48,153 nucleotides of DNA, taken from Candidatus Neomarinimicrobiota bacterium. GTDB lineage: Bacteria; Fidelibacterota; Fidelibacteria; Fidelibacterales; Fidelibacteraceae. The notes under the pieces were generated by a model that was not told the origin of the DNA, made no database searches, and saw nothing but the letters and a program-made list of their open reading frames with translations. Location: the NCBI GenBank assembly GCA_021157965.1, contig JAGGVO010000052.1:1-48153 (forward strand), in the 5' to 3' direction. The position numbers and the translations under genes were made by a program. Of this stretch, positions 10,201 to 15,768 are shown piece by piece (the first letter of the stretch is position 1; each line of letters opens with the position of its first letter).

Positions 10201-10279
10201 CACTGATGCTACCATACGCGAATCCGGTAAACAGAATCAACAAAAAGAGAAGCCGGGAAATCCTTTTAAATTTATTCAC
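953..10279 (-). CDS. Giant secreted repeat protein with T9SS C-terminal sorting domain
   Basis: About 3108 residues. I place the start at GTG 10279, where TAAGGGG sits at ideal distance; ATG 10285 abuts that site with no spacing. Order of parts: signal peptide (first ~23 residues, KFKRISRLLFLLILF core); a BACON-like domain ending in FILTQEG (~25-108); a PKD-like domain (~110-196); fourteen tandem ~107-residue Ig-like units with D-AGN motifs (~197-1693); several non-repeated Ig and cadherin-like domains with NDPP or NDKP linkers; and a C-terminal domain with NYPNPFNPST, SGVY and a final KTLKMTLIR, typical of T9SS cargo. I infer a cell-surface or released adhesin or scaffold. The ligand is unknown. 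It lies between a small barrel-protein gene and a TPR lipoprotein gene, all in one direction. Confidence 0.9.
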   Translation of the reverse strand: MNKFKRISRLLFLLILFTGFAYGSISVSPGSKVVSETATSTTFTITADEGWTVTKNPADTWIESIYPASGSETAIVTIRFTRNAYSSDARSSVLSITGGNSFILTQEGDTEGPQAIAGDDFSAANTADIDGSSSTDNIGIEFYAWSKVSGPGSIVFGDATKATTTVWASQEGDYTLRLTVTDSAGMSNSDEVVMTWDQTPPLINSVSFSPTSGWRKVGESITLNINASDDTDLIINSVQINGKNVTAGTASAVVYTIEEGDSDIGENEQIPISIVLEDAAGNTNVAYTTSPSADQSPAIDANKPVITGVSFVPASGYHKIGDAITLRITSTETDLLRNQIQVNNQNVTNMTDEGGGIYTAVYTIIEGHNDVAEDEQIPISVKLSDQAGNLSDTFTSSPLPNVTPAIDANKPVITSVVFSPTSGWHKIGDSFTMTLVAGEPDLTENAITVNGAAVTNFTDHLDNTYTVTYTVVEGHATITESQQIPISVKLTDIAGNVSAAFTTSPAANVSPAIDGSKPVVSSVAFSPGTGLLKVGDLIRLNIQAGESGLITQEITINGQAADQVTDNGDGTYTAEYTISEGDEDIDEDESVPIRVLFRDAAGNINDAYTSSPASTQCPGIDGNSPAITAVSFSPNSGILPIGDVILMTFQTGESGLSATAISVNNVDVSSTLQDNNDGSYTVQYTIVDGHTDRGPTQQIPISITIQDDAGNQNTAYTTSPSASLSPAIDANKPVITGLSFSPSTGWRKIGESITLTISAGETGLNNKAITVNGKAVTGFTDLGDGSYSVVYTVASGDTDIGDAERIPVSVTLVDDAGNENSPYTVSPVAGSCPAVDAHVPVISNLAFSPASGWRKIGESITILLNAGESGLTQISGTVNGKAVTGFTDNLDGTYSAIYTVSEGDNDVTGSSQIPVSFILSDAAGNQNSTYTTSPDASASPAIDGNKPSISSLTYNPSSGWHKIGDNFTLTVDAGESGLSASSFTVNGKNVISTFTDLENGTYSVTYTVSAGDDNIGESDQIPVNIVLQDAAGNANDAYTLAAPATATPAIDAGAPVVTGVSFSPSSGWRKIGETVTMTIHAGESGLNEGTITVNGESVSGFTDMGDGSYTVVYTVASGHTDIAESERIPVSVTLMDEAGNESAAYTVSPLAGACPAIDANAPVITQVNFDPTSGYHTIGETVTMLINGNETGLTAGTIRVNSKNVTGFTDLGTGWYSVVYTISEGDTDVDEDEEIPLSVTMKDAAGNESAVFSDPPSATVSPAVDAHKPVITGVSFSPASGWRKIGETISMTINTAETNLQPVSIMVNDHSVTGFTDLGDGSYIVLYTIAAGHTDVAENETIPVSIQLSDAAGNYSSVYTVSPSATVSPAIDANKPVVYSVSYSPSSGWRKIGDVVLLTFNAGETGLFEESITVNGKAVANFTDNLDNTYTVSYTVVEGDTDIEEGDRLPLSVQLRDAVGNVSQIYDTAPDAANCPAVDATRPAISSVRFSPQSGILSIGETLNLILSAGETGLLESAITINGKSVTGFTDNLDGTYIVTYTVEEGDQDRGMNDQIPVSIVLSDPAGNTNTAYTSAPAPSLTPSVDANRPVITSAAYSPSSGWRKIGDSVTVTIRAEEANLVLSSLTVNTKTITTGFTDHGNNSYTAVYTVVQGDPDRGENEQVPLQVILADSAGNTSNTFNSPPSATACPAIDAHKPAAPLVPVCSAGSYINLQESNSFTLEVDFSDLSAVSGDVLTLYVNASLLLTHTLDVTDVSAGTYAFTLNGDMIPPDGPKSFTARLTDLAGNAGILSPVLNVILDREVPEAVITYSDTLVKANDAVTIRVEFSENMASDPHISINYTGTNDDILNALLSPVALSDSLFTYALTIPAGSDNDGYAVVTLSGTDPAENPVHILSGNQSLLVDNTPPASFTISQVTVVGEDVIHASTPNIRYYNQSATAIDVIVPVAEDASLINGRAFLEMKLGGNPWETVGNIRTIPHITDQTFSITDEILNNDLSGFNTGDGKTIQIRATLEDIAGNRTTSVSATETVYLDRIPPSAGTVMDSLNFDLNYTRFQTFGFSWKDFSDNHSGIQRYDMRVESDAFSLPQSWESAGLDTFKLDFTIDGGYQHGESYFFSVRAIDTAGNVSDISTSDGIMFDYMTPMSSPVVSDYVYDTHYVLHDTLRGSCSDDGAGVKCVRLVIRRDSDGFYWNGAAWQSGEIWVQGRVPNTGNWYYPTLPPQALNDKEMYEIQTTAVDSAGNVQESPGLDEFQYLIQAAPDFISTQGDTSIFEDQVLLLTLRADDNNRHTLAPEQLDWYIDEGPSDMTLTRQNDTTAVLQWETHNEDVGTHVVRLAIRDHTGLEDTLAFSLTVLSLNDPPFVLLPLPDKTIPEDAQNYTLINRLENYFDDMDATDSLRFSVVFSRDDAVDSIHFLAASGDKGTDGVSGLLSRQKGTAFISSGIKEADEITKEKPRTGGFLPLSYQTRMVLFLTKDFFGDVDMYITATDDSLESVKDSLRLTVTPTNDKPLIAAIPDTTLYEDSTLAVWVHLTDVEADPLRVRVLSDTTAIPAFTAATGLDTGYHEIIIPVQEHWYGVATIQMIVSDRTLSDTSAFQVTLLPVNDPPAPFDILYPPDNQRLTKAWPDTVRFRWGKAVDVDNPVLTYRFSCRTDSLDTLFVTSDTIFSLPVQSLNFPHAMEGNVSWFVTASDKAFTTASTDTFTFSLDPPGMHVDPDTLNMTYILGMDYDTTFIFHNVGYKPLTWDCLHKPDWLILEKMGGNILRNVRDSISATMNPDQMDYGYQSDSLLIRTNIPGEEDVILRFMVEMVTTGKYSISVVQNAVFHQYFDFILNDSLGMADSVEFFVDDEPVNLNALSPYTYTARLHQPTAGTHELRVLSYGYAGTAEIIRHISVVMTKSSSAWNGQSADGNLSVFGKKGSSGSDMSLLLVDSTFNSETSDQMLYRLGIPGETFDEPILLTLKEGRENQAIYVKKGEVWQEIPTLYRNNGLKAWTRDMGEYRLGEKTIIVPEITELTGNYPNPFNPSTILTFDVGFEDGPDQIIRCDIYNIRGQLISTLIHDRLDIGRYEWRWNGQTDAGKQVASGVYITRFVSSAGYMKTLKMTLIR
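5201..9691 (-). repeat. Fourteen tandem 321-bp protein-coding repeats
   Basis: Fourteen in-frame units, ten of exactly 107 codons, three of 108 and the first of 103, together 1497 codons. Consensus landmarks: D-A-N-K-P-V-I at the start, F-S-P-S-S-G-W-R-K-I-G, A-G-E-S-G-L, T-V-N-G-K, G-D-G-S-Y, Y-T-V-x-x-G-D-T-D, and D-A-A-G-N before a T-S-P-x-x-x-x-S-P-A-I end. The DNA of the GWRKIG segment also recurs closely (for example near 5460, 6100, 7065 and 8035), so the units arose by tandem duplication. The fold is probably bacterial Ig-like. Confidence 0.9.
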
Positions 10280-10292
10280 AATCATCCCCTTA

Positions 10293-11033
10293 TCAGAAGA
10301 CCACAAATCCCATTCTGATTCCCAGCTCCAGCCAGTTTCCCCACCCGTTTCCCAGGATATCCGAAGTAAAAATCATCCGGGCACCTGCCTGAACCGGAAA
10401 ACGTTTACCCTTTATAAGCCCGTAACTCTGTTCCAGGTAAAATCCCGGTGCATCTTTTACGATACCTGCCCCAACGCTGAAAAGGCCGGGATGAAAAGGC
10501 CGTTCAAGACTGAGAAAAGCCGCAACACCGGAATAGAGCCCCCCCCGGGGCAGGGAATTTTCAAACCGAAAGGTAGAAATATCTACACCGGCATGGATTT
10601 TTTTAAACAGAAGAATCGGCAGACGGGTACTCATACGAAAATCCACCGATGAATTCCAGGTCATAAGATCCACACTCACCAAAGTGGGTGAAACAACACC
10701 GACTGAAACAATAAAACTCCGTTTTTCTTCTGTCTGAGTCCCTATGTTTTGGGCGGGTGCGGAGGCTTTTGTCTTTTCAGAAAGTTCCGATGGTTCATCG
10801 ACAACTTCTTCCGGAAAAAGAAAAAGGTCATCAACACTTTCCACTGTTTCCCCTTCTAAAAAGAGATCCAATTCGTCGACAGGTTCATCACCTGTCGTCA
10901 GGGTATCCTCCATTAAAAACGGATCTTCCTCCTCTATCCCAAAAAGGGCATCAAAATCATCCTGTGCAAACACCGTGGCGTAAAAAAACAAGAAACACGT
11001 AAAAATCCCGAAAAACAACATTGCTTTTTTCAT
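10293..11033 (-). CDS. Exported protein with acidic linker and a probable short outer-membrane beta-barrel
   Basis: 246 residues. A clear signal peptide (MKKAMLFFGIFTCFLFF, cleavage after VFAQ) is followed by a strongly acidic, probably disordered stretch (residues ~24-85) with three similar motifs: DALFGIEEE, LDLFLEGE and DDLFLFPEE. The rest (~105-246) alternates polar and hydrophobic residues, is rich in Gly and aromatic residues, and ends in GIRMGFVVF with a terminal Phe, as in outer-membrane barrels. Start ATG 11033 has only a weak site (GTGAG). Its stop is 13 bases before the start of the giant gene, so the two are probably co-transcribed. I infer a partner in anchoring or export of the giant protein; no named family is recognised. 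Confidence 0.7.
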   Translation of the reverse strand: MKKAMLFFGIFTCFLFFYATVFAQDDFDALFGIEEEDPFLMEDTLTTGDEPVDELDLFLEGETVESVDDLFLFPEEVVDEPSELSEKTKASAPAQNIGTQTEEKRSFIVSVGVVSPTLVSVDLMTWNSSVDFRMSTRLPILLFKKIHAGVDISTFRFENSLPRGGLYSGVAAFLSLERPFHPGLFSVGAGIVKDAPGFYLEQSYGLIKGKRFPVQAGARMIFTSDILGNGWGNWLELGIRMGFVVF

Positions 11034-11066
11034 GGCTCACAATCCATATATTGGTTTTGGGGAAAC

Positions 11067-11096
11067 ATCTGTTTAACCGGATACTCCTTAACAGAT
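11067..11096. promoter_or_regulatory. Imperfect inverted repeat upstream of the surface-module genes
   Basis: ATCTGTTTAA (11067-11076) is matched by TTAACAGAT (11088-11096) with one bulged T and an 11-base spacer. It lies 34 bases upstream of the barrel-protein start in the only gap (11034-11167) of this leftward stretch, where a promoter for the surface module is expected. It could be an operator or a short hairpin; there is no clear T-run after it on either strand. Confidence 0.25.
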
Positions 11097-11167
11097 TAAA
11101 TTTAACGCCCATTATCAGTAAAATCAAGATATTGAATATTTAAAACTTTTTATACTGATATTTTATA

Positions 11168-12658
11168 TCAGCGATACCACAGCCATTCTACATTCAGAAC
11201 GAACATCCGGTCGTTTGGCATCAGATTTCGTGCAGTATAGACCTCTTGTTGAAGGGCATTTTCAATACCGGCGGAAACAATCAACGTTTTCACACGTGCA
11301 GATATTTTCCCGTTAAGGGTCCAGTCGGAAACTGTGTCTTCGGAATATTGATCTCCCGGGACAAAGCCCGGCAGTTCAGGGATAAAATAGAGAGTTCCGG
11401 GATCATCATGCGCCTGCCAGAGCCCTTCAACACGAAAGGTCAAATCCAGATTTTTAAACAGGGTTGTGCCGGCCTGAATCCCCGGCATGATATTTACTCT
11501 TCCGGGATGATACCAGAGATATTCAAGTCCGTTAAAATCCCGGTAATTCCAGGACAGACCGGCCATGAATCTTCCTTTACCGATTTCCAGGCTTCCTTCA
11601 CCCTGCATGAGGAGGGCAGGATCATCGTTCACGGCTTCTACACGGTTTGCAGAGGTATTATATTGAAGGGCATAGGTTTCGGCACGACGGTAGCTCCAAT
11701 GGTGACTGGCACGGAGCCGTACAAACCGTCCAAAGGATTTGTCAAATGCAAACCGGGCTGTAACAAAATCGGCTTCTGTTTCTGCCCCGTACCGGGTTAT
11801 CAATACAGCCGGATAGAACCGGGCTTCCAAAGCAATCTTTGCACTGAGACCCCATTGAGAGAAGGCAATCCAACCCTCATAGCAAAAACCCGATTCATTA
11901 TTGGATGAAAGGGTAAAACCTGCTTCACCAAAAGGGTGATAAAGGGTGGGAACAAGATTGACCTGTGAAAAACGAAAGTGGTCATCTCCCGGCCAGGACT
12001 CATACCATTCCCCTTCCAGATTCACTGACCACCAGTCTTTAAACAAGATCAATCCACCTACCATTTCAGCATATTGGGTGTTGCCTGTAAGCAGTGAATC
12101 GCCCCGATTCGGTTTAAAACGTCCATACTGTCCGTCCAGATATGATTCAATGTCCACATTTCCGGCGGACTTTTTCATGTGCCAGTTCAGGTTATGAGTC
12201 CGGGCATCCCATTGAGTGAATTGATTGGAGAGAGGATTATACAGTTTCGGTTTCGTGTTGACCACACTGAGTTTCAATGTATGATCCGGGCTTTGACAGA
12301 CCGCCAGAAAATCATTTTTCTTCAGTTGGCTGTATCCCTCATAAGTCAGCCATTGTCCGGACAGGATCCAGCGGTTATCTGAAGAAACGGGAGAAAAAAA
12401 CACCCGAACATCAGAGAGTCCGAAATCACCGCTTTGCCAGATTGCTTGTGAAACAGTGGAATCAACATCCGGGACCTTTCCGGGATGTTGTGAACGAACC
12501 CAGTTGCCTGAAAGGCGGGTTATGCCGTCCAGATCATCCGGTAAAAAGGTAAATTCACCCCCGTATCTTTCAATACCAAGATCAAGACATTGTGCAGGTA
12601 AAAAAGAAACAGCAATCAGAATTATCAGGATAAATCTGCAAATCATAAAAAACCTCAT
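11168..12658 (-). CDS. Outer-membrane beta-barrel resembling a plugless TonB-dependent receptor
   Basis: 496 residues from the ATG at 12658, which overlaps the stop of the preceding gene as ATGA. The longer open frame to 12787 lies inside that gene and lacks export features, so I reject it. The signal peptide (MRFFMICRFILIILIAVSFLPAQ) is followed directly by barrel-like sequence full of alternating Trp/Tyr strands. There is no recognisable plug domain or TonB box. The end, NALQQEVYTARNLMPNDRMF followed by VLNVEWLWYR, matches the last strands of TonB-dependent receptors (N-L-x-Y, P-x-R-x-F, W-x-Y). I infer an outer-membrane porin or uptake channel. Coupling to an ECF-type S component suggests passage of a vitamin or other small ligand. 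Confidence 0.7.
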   Translation of the reverse strand: MRFFMICRFILIILIAVSFLPAQCLDLGIERYGGEFTFLPDDLDGITRLSGNWVRSQHPGKVPDVDSTVSQAIWQSGDFGLSDVRVFFSPVSSDNRWILSGQWLTYEGYSQLKKNDFLAVCQSPDHTLKLSVVNTKPKLYNPLSNQFTQWDARTHNLNWHMKKSAGNVDIESYLDGQYGRFKPNRGDSLLTGNTQYAEMVGGLILFKDWWSVNLEGEWYESWPGDDHFRFSQVNLVPTLYHPFGEAGFTLSSNNESGFCYEGWIAFSQWGLSAKIALEARFYPAVLITRYGAETEADFVTARFAFDKSFGRFVRLRASHHWSYRRAETYALQYNTSANRVEAVNDDPALLMQGEGSLEIGKGRFMAGLSWNYRDFNGLEYLWYHPGRVNIMPGIQAGTTLFKNLDLTFRVEGLWQAHDDPGTLYFIPELPGFVPGDQYSEDTVSDWTLNGKISARVKTLIVSAGIENALQQEVYTARNLMPNDRMFVLNVEWLWYR

Positions 12659-13230
12659 GAATCCAGATAGTGAGTATATTTTTTGGTGACAATCTGAATT
12701 AAAATGGGCCCTAAAATGGCAAAGATCAGGGTATTTGAAAGAATATGTATTGCGTAAAAAGGAAGTCCGGAGAGGTAAGTCACCCATATTTGCGGACCGG
12801 TAAAGCCGGAAGCGAGAGGAAAGGCCAGGCTTGTCAGGCTGTCATACACAAATGTCAAAACCAGACCTGCTGCACCAAAAAGGAAAATCAGCATCTTTTT
12901 TTCGGTCCGGATATTCCGGACTACAGGCCGCAAACCAAATCCTGCGGAAGCGACGATGCCAAATCCCAGAAGTTGTGCCATTAACATGGGAGGATAGGCA
13001 AGTCCGCTTCCCATGGGGTTGGCAACGGAAAAAACAAGTTCTCCCAGAAGGGCAACAAATACACCCCGTATCCATCCCAGAAGGAGTCCGCTTAAAAATG
13101 CAATGAAAAGAATAAATTCCACGTTGGGCACGTACAAAAAGGCGTAAGCAAGTCCCCAGAACAAAGCCAAAAATACACCCGTCTCAACAAAGCGGCGGTT
13201 TCGTTCAAAATGCGCATAATTATTCGTCAT
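12655..13230 (-). CDS. ECF-type transporter S-component-like membrane protein
   Basis: 191 residues with about five to six membrane segments. The middle holds a G-L-L-L-G-W-I-R-G region and LLGELVFSVANPMGSG, reminiscent of substrate-binding (S) components of energy-coupling-factor vitamin transporters, which place small residues in the first helices and a loop before the next helix. ATG 13230 has GAGGAG five to seven bases upstream. The gene overlaps the end of the nuclease gene before it by 11 bases and the start of the barrel gene after it by ATGA. No EcfA or EcfT gene is in the window, so a shared (group II) module elsewhere would be needed. The substrate cannot be read from sequence. Confidence 0.6.
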   Translation of the reverse strand: MTNNYAHFERNRRFVETGVFLALFWGLAYAFLYVPNVEFILFIAFLSGLLLGWIRGVFVALLGELVFSVANPMGSGLAYPPMLMAQLLGFGIVASAGFGLRPVVRNIRTEKKMLIFLFGAAGLVLTFVYDSLTSLAFPLASGFTGPQIWVTYLSGLPFYAIHILSNTLIFAILGPILIQIVTKKYTHYLDS

Positions 13231-14191
13231 GGTTCTCCTCTTTCAGAATGGGTATACGGAAATAATTCCGGTTGCTGGTCCAGATGCCCTCAGTGAGATC
13301 TTCCTCCCGGATTTGTTTCATCATATTCATACGGGCATCCAGTTCATCGATATAGTGAACAAGCAGAGCCTCATGGAAAGCCGGCTTTTTGGGGGCCTGG
13401 TATTCATATTCCCCCTGGTGGGCCAGGATAATATGTTCCAGCTTCAGGGCCGTCATTTCCGGGAAGCCCTCAATTTTCCGGATATAATCCCGTATCAGGC
13501 TGTATCCCTGGACCGTATGGCCGATGAAATTTCCTTCATCGGTATAGAAATTGTCCGGGAAGCCGTTCAATTCCTCAAGTTTGCCGATATCATGGAGAAT
13601 AATGCCACTGATCAGAAGATCCCGGTTTACAGGATACACATCCGCGGTCGTTTCTGCAATGGTCACCATGGTATACACATGTTCCAGAAAGCCGCCCACA
13701 TAGGCATGATGAAGCTTCAGGCTGGCAGGATGATTTTTTATCTTTTGTTCATGATCCTTGCAAATGGCCATAGTCAGTTCTTTCAGCCAGGAATCTTCCA
13801 TCACGGATATGGCATTCAGAACCGATTCCCACATCAGTTCCCGGTCTTTTTGTGTGGCCGGAAAAAAGTGTTCCCATGAAATCCCCATCTCTTCCAGCTC
13901 CTGAGAGGTCAGCGGTTTAATGGAAACAACAATGAGTTGCAGGGTCCCCATGTATTCTTCACACTGTCCACGGACCCCCACGGGAAATCCGGTTTTCAAA
14001 ATACCGGCGAGTTCCTGTCCTTGCTCCCACACCTTGGCATTGATCCGTCCCGTCCTATCTCCCAGGATTAAATCCAGGTAGGGTTTTCCGTCACGAGTGC
14101 GCCGGAGGGTTATTTCCCGTATCATCAGCACGGAAGCAACCGGACTGTTAGCCTTGAATGCTTCCACCTTTTTCAGCTCATTCCGTGTCAT
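13220..14191 (-). CDS. yhaM: YhaM-like 3'-5' exoribonuclease (OB fold plus HD domain)
   Basis: 323 residues. An N-terminal OB-fold nucleic-acid-binding domain (~15-110, with DLILGDRTGRINAKVW) precedes a metal-dependent HD phosphohydrolase domain: HHAYVGGFLEHV, then ILHDIGKLEEL carrying the HD pair, then HIILAHQGEYEY. This order and length match YhaM/CBF1, a 3'-5' exonuclease acting on RNA and single-stranded DNA. I chose ATG 14191 because family members start with a short basic helix here and an AGAGA stretch precedes it; the frame is open to 14236 without a better site. It is the first gene of a three-gene overlapping leftward set; the link to transport may be only co-transcription. Confidence 0.85.
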   Translation of the reverse strand: MTRNELKKVEAFKANSPVASVLMIREITLRRTRDGKPYLDLILGDRTGRINAKVWEQGQELAGILKTGFPVGVRGQCEEYMGTLQLIVVSIKPLTSQELEEMGISWEHFFPATQKDRELMWESVLNAISVMEDSWLKELTMAICKDHEQKIKNHPASLKLHHAYVGGFLEHVYTMVTIAETTADVYPVNRDLLISGIILHDIGKLEELNGFPDNFYTDEGNFIGHTVQGYSLIRDYIRKIEGFPEMTALKLEHIILAHQGEYEYQAPKKPAFHEALLVHYIDELDARMNMMKQIREEDLTEGIWTSNRNYFRIPILKEENHDE

Positions 14192-14348
14192 TGCAATCTC
14201 TCGTCTTTTTCCAATCCTCAATATACATAGTAACACAAACCTTTAAAGGATTAACAAATCCCTCTTAATAGCTTAATGATTATTTTTGTATCATTCAATA
14301 AATAAAGCTGTAAAGTATTTTAGATTTTTCAAAGTTTTTTTCTATATT

Positions 14349-14409
14349 TCAACCTGTAATGTCCGGTATACAGTTAGGAAATTGCAAACCGTACAACCTG
14401 ACAGGTTGA
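14349..14409. promoter_or_regulatory. Nested inverted repeats upstream of the rnf operon
   Basis: TCAACCTGT at 14349-14357 pairs perfectly with ACAGGTTGA at 14401-14409. The second copy is also half of a compact palindrome, CAACCTG-A-CAGGTTG (14394-14408). CAACCTG therefore occurs twice as a direct repeat and once inverted within 60 bases, just before the rnfC start at 14432. This could be an operator with three half-sites or two mutually exclusive RNA hairpins. The 240-base region 14192-14431 separates divergent genes and is AT-rich, so promoters for both sides should lie here; I could not fix -10/-35 boxes with confidence. Confidence 0.45.
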
Positions 14410-14431
14410 ATAAAGTGGGAGATCTTGAGCC

Positions 14432-15766
14432 TTGAAATTAAGAACATTTAAAAAAGGCATACACCCGGGAGAGTACAAGGAATTCAGTCATAACAAGAAA
14501 ATTGAGCGAATGCCTCTTCCGGAGCAGGTTTATATTCCTTTGCAGCAACACATTGGTGCACCGTGTGAACCTCTTGTAAAAAAGGGGGATGCTGTAAAGA
14601 CCGGGCAGATCATCGGCCGGAGCAGTGCGTATGTTTCAGCCCCGGTCCATGCCAGTATCACAGGAGTTGTAAAAGCCATCGATAAATTCCCCCATCCTCT
14701 TGGCATGCGGGTTGAAATGGTTCATATTGAGCGGACAGGTGAAGAAGATGACTGGGAATTGCTTTCCATACCAGAAAACTGGGAAAAAGCTCCCCGGGTG
14801 GAACTGATCAAACTGATCAATGATGCCGGCATTGTAGGGATGGGAGGCGCCGCATTTCCGACCCATGTAAAACTCAATCCTCCCAAGGACAAAAAAATCG
14901 ATTCATTTATCCTGAATGGTGTGGAATGTGAGCCTTACCTGACATCGGATCACCGGCTGATGGTTGAATACACGGATCAGATACTGGCCGGCATGAACAT
15001 CATGATGTCCCTCCTTGATGTGGAGAACGGGTATATCGGCATCGAAAACAACAAACCCGATGCCATTGAGATAATGAGCAAACGCGTGAAGGATCTTGGG
15101 TACAGTTTCCAGGTGGTGCCGCTGGAAGTCAAATATCCCCAGGGTGCGGAAAAAATGCTCATTGAATCGGTGTTGCACCGGAAAGTACCTGCCGGCGGAC
15201 TCCCCATGGATGTGGGAGTTGTGGTAAACAACGTTGCCACCGCCAAAGCCGTTGCCGATGCCGTATTTGAGGGAAAACCCCTGGTGGAAAGGATTACAAC
15301 GGTGACGGGAGACGGGATTGTCCACCCGAAAAACCTTCTTACCCGTATCGGAACCCCCTTCAATGACCTGGTGGAATTCTGCGGGGGTGTAAAAGATGAA
15401 ACAACCATGGTTTTCATGGGCGGCCCCATGATGGGACAGGCACAATACGATTTATCGGTCCCCGTGATAAAAGCGGCGGGGGGAATTGTCTGCAACACAT
15501 CGAAAATGATCAAAATGGTGGAACACTTCCCCTGCATCCGTTGCGGTGCCTGTGTGGACGCGTGTCCTATGTACCTGCTCCCCACCAAGCTGGCTAAATT
15601 GACCGAACATAAAAAATATGAAGAGGCGGATAAGCTGGGCATTCAGAACTGCATTGAATGTGGTTCCTGTGCCTTTTCGTGTCCCGCCCACATTCCCCTT
15701 GTCCAATGGCTTCGTGTGGGAAAAATGCGGGTCTCCGAATTAAAACGTAAACAAAAAGCATCATAA
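14432..15766 (+). CDS. rnfC: Rnf complex subunit RnfC (NADH-binding, 2x[4Fe-4S])
   Basis: 444 residues. This peripheral subunit transfers electrons to NAD+ in the Rnf ferredoxin:NAD+ oxidoreductase. The N-terminus (KLRTFKKGIHPGEY) and a lipoyl-like beta region fit the family. GMGGAAFPTHVKL lies in the NADH/FMN-binding domain. Two ferredoxin motifs follow near residues 370-420: CIRCGACVDACP and CIECGSCAFSCP. The start is a TTG at 14432: an in-frame TGA lies at 14426-14428 and the family N-terminus begins exactly here. A GGGAG site is about ten bases upstream. It is the first gene of the operon; rnfD follows after two bases. Confidence 0.96.
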   Translation: MKLRTFKKGIHPGEYKEFSHNKKIERMPLPEQVYIPLQQHIGAPCEPLVKKGDAVKTGQIIGRSSAYVSAPVHASITGVVKAIDKFPHPLGMRVEMVHIERTGEEDDWELLSIPENWEKAPRVELIKLINDAGIVGMGGAAFPTHVKLNPPKDKKIDSFILNGVECEPYLTSDHRLMVEYTDQILAGMNIMMSLLDVENGYIGIENNKPDAIEIMSKRVKDLGYSFQVVPLEVKYPQGAEKMLIESVLHRKVPAGGLPMDVGVVVNNVATAKAVADAVFEGKPLVERITTVTGDGIVHPKNLLTRIGTPFNDLVEFCGGVKDETTMVFMGGPMMGQAQYDLSVPVIKAAGGIVCNTSKMIKMVEHFPCIRCGACVDACPMYLLPTKLAKLTEHKKYEEADKLGIQNCIECGSCAFSCPAHIPLVQWLRVGKMRVSELKRKQKAS

Positions 15767-15768
15767 AC

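Noticed and set aside
13231-14431. A vitamin riboswitch controlling the S-component gene
   Set aside because: The gene lies inside overlapping coding sequence, and the upstream gap 14192-14431 shows no recognisable riboswitch core on the minus strand by eye.
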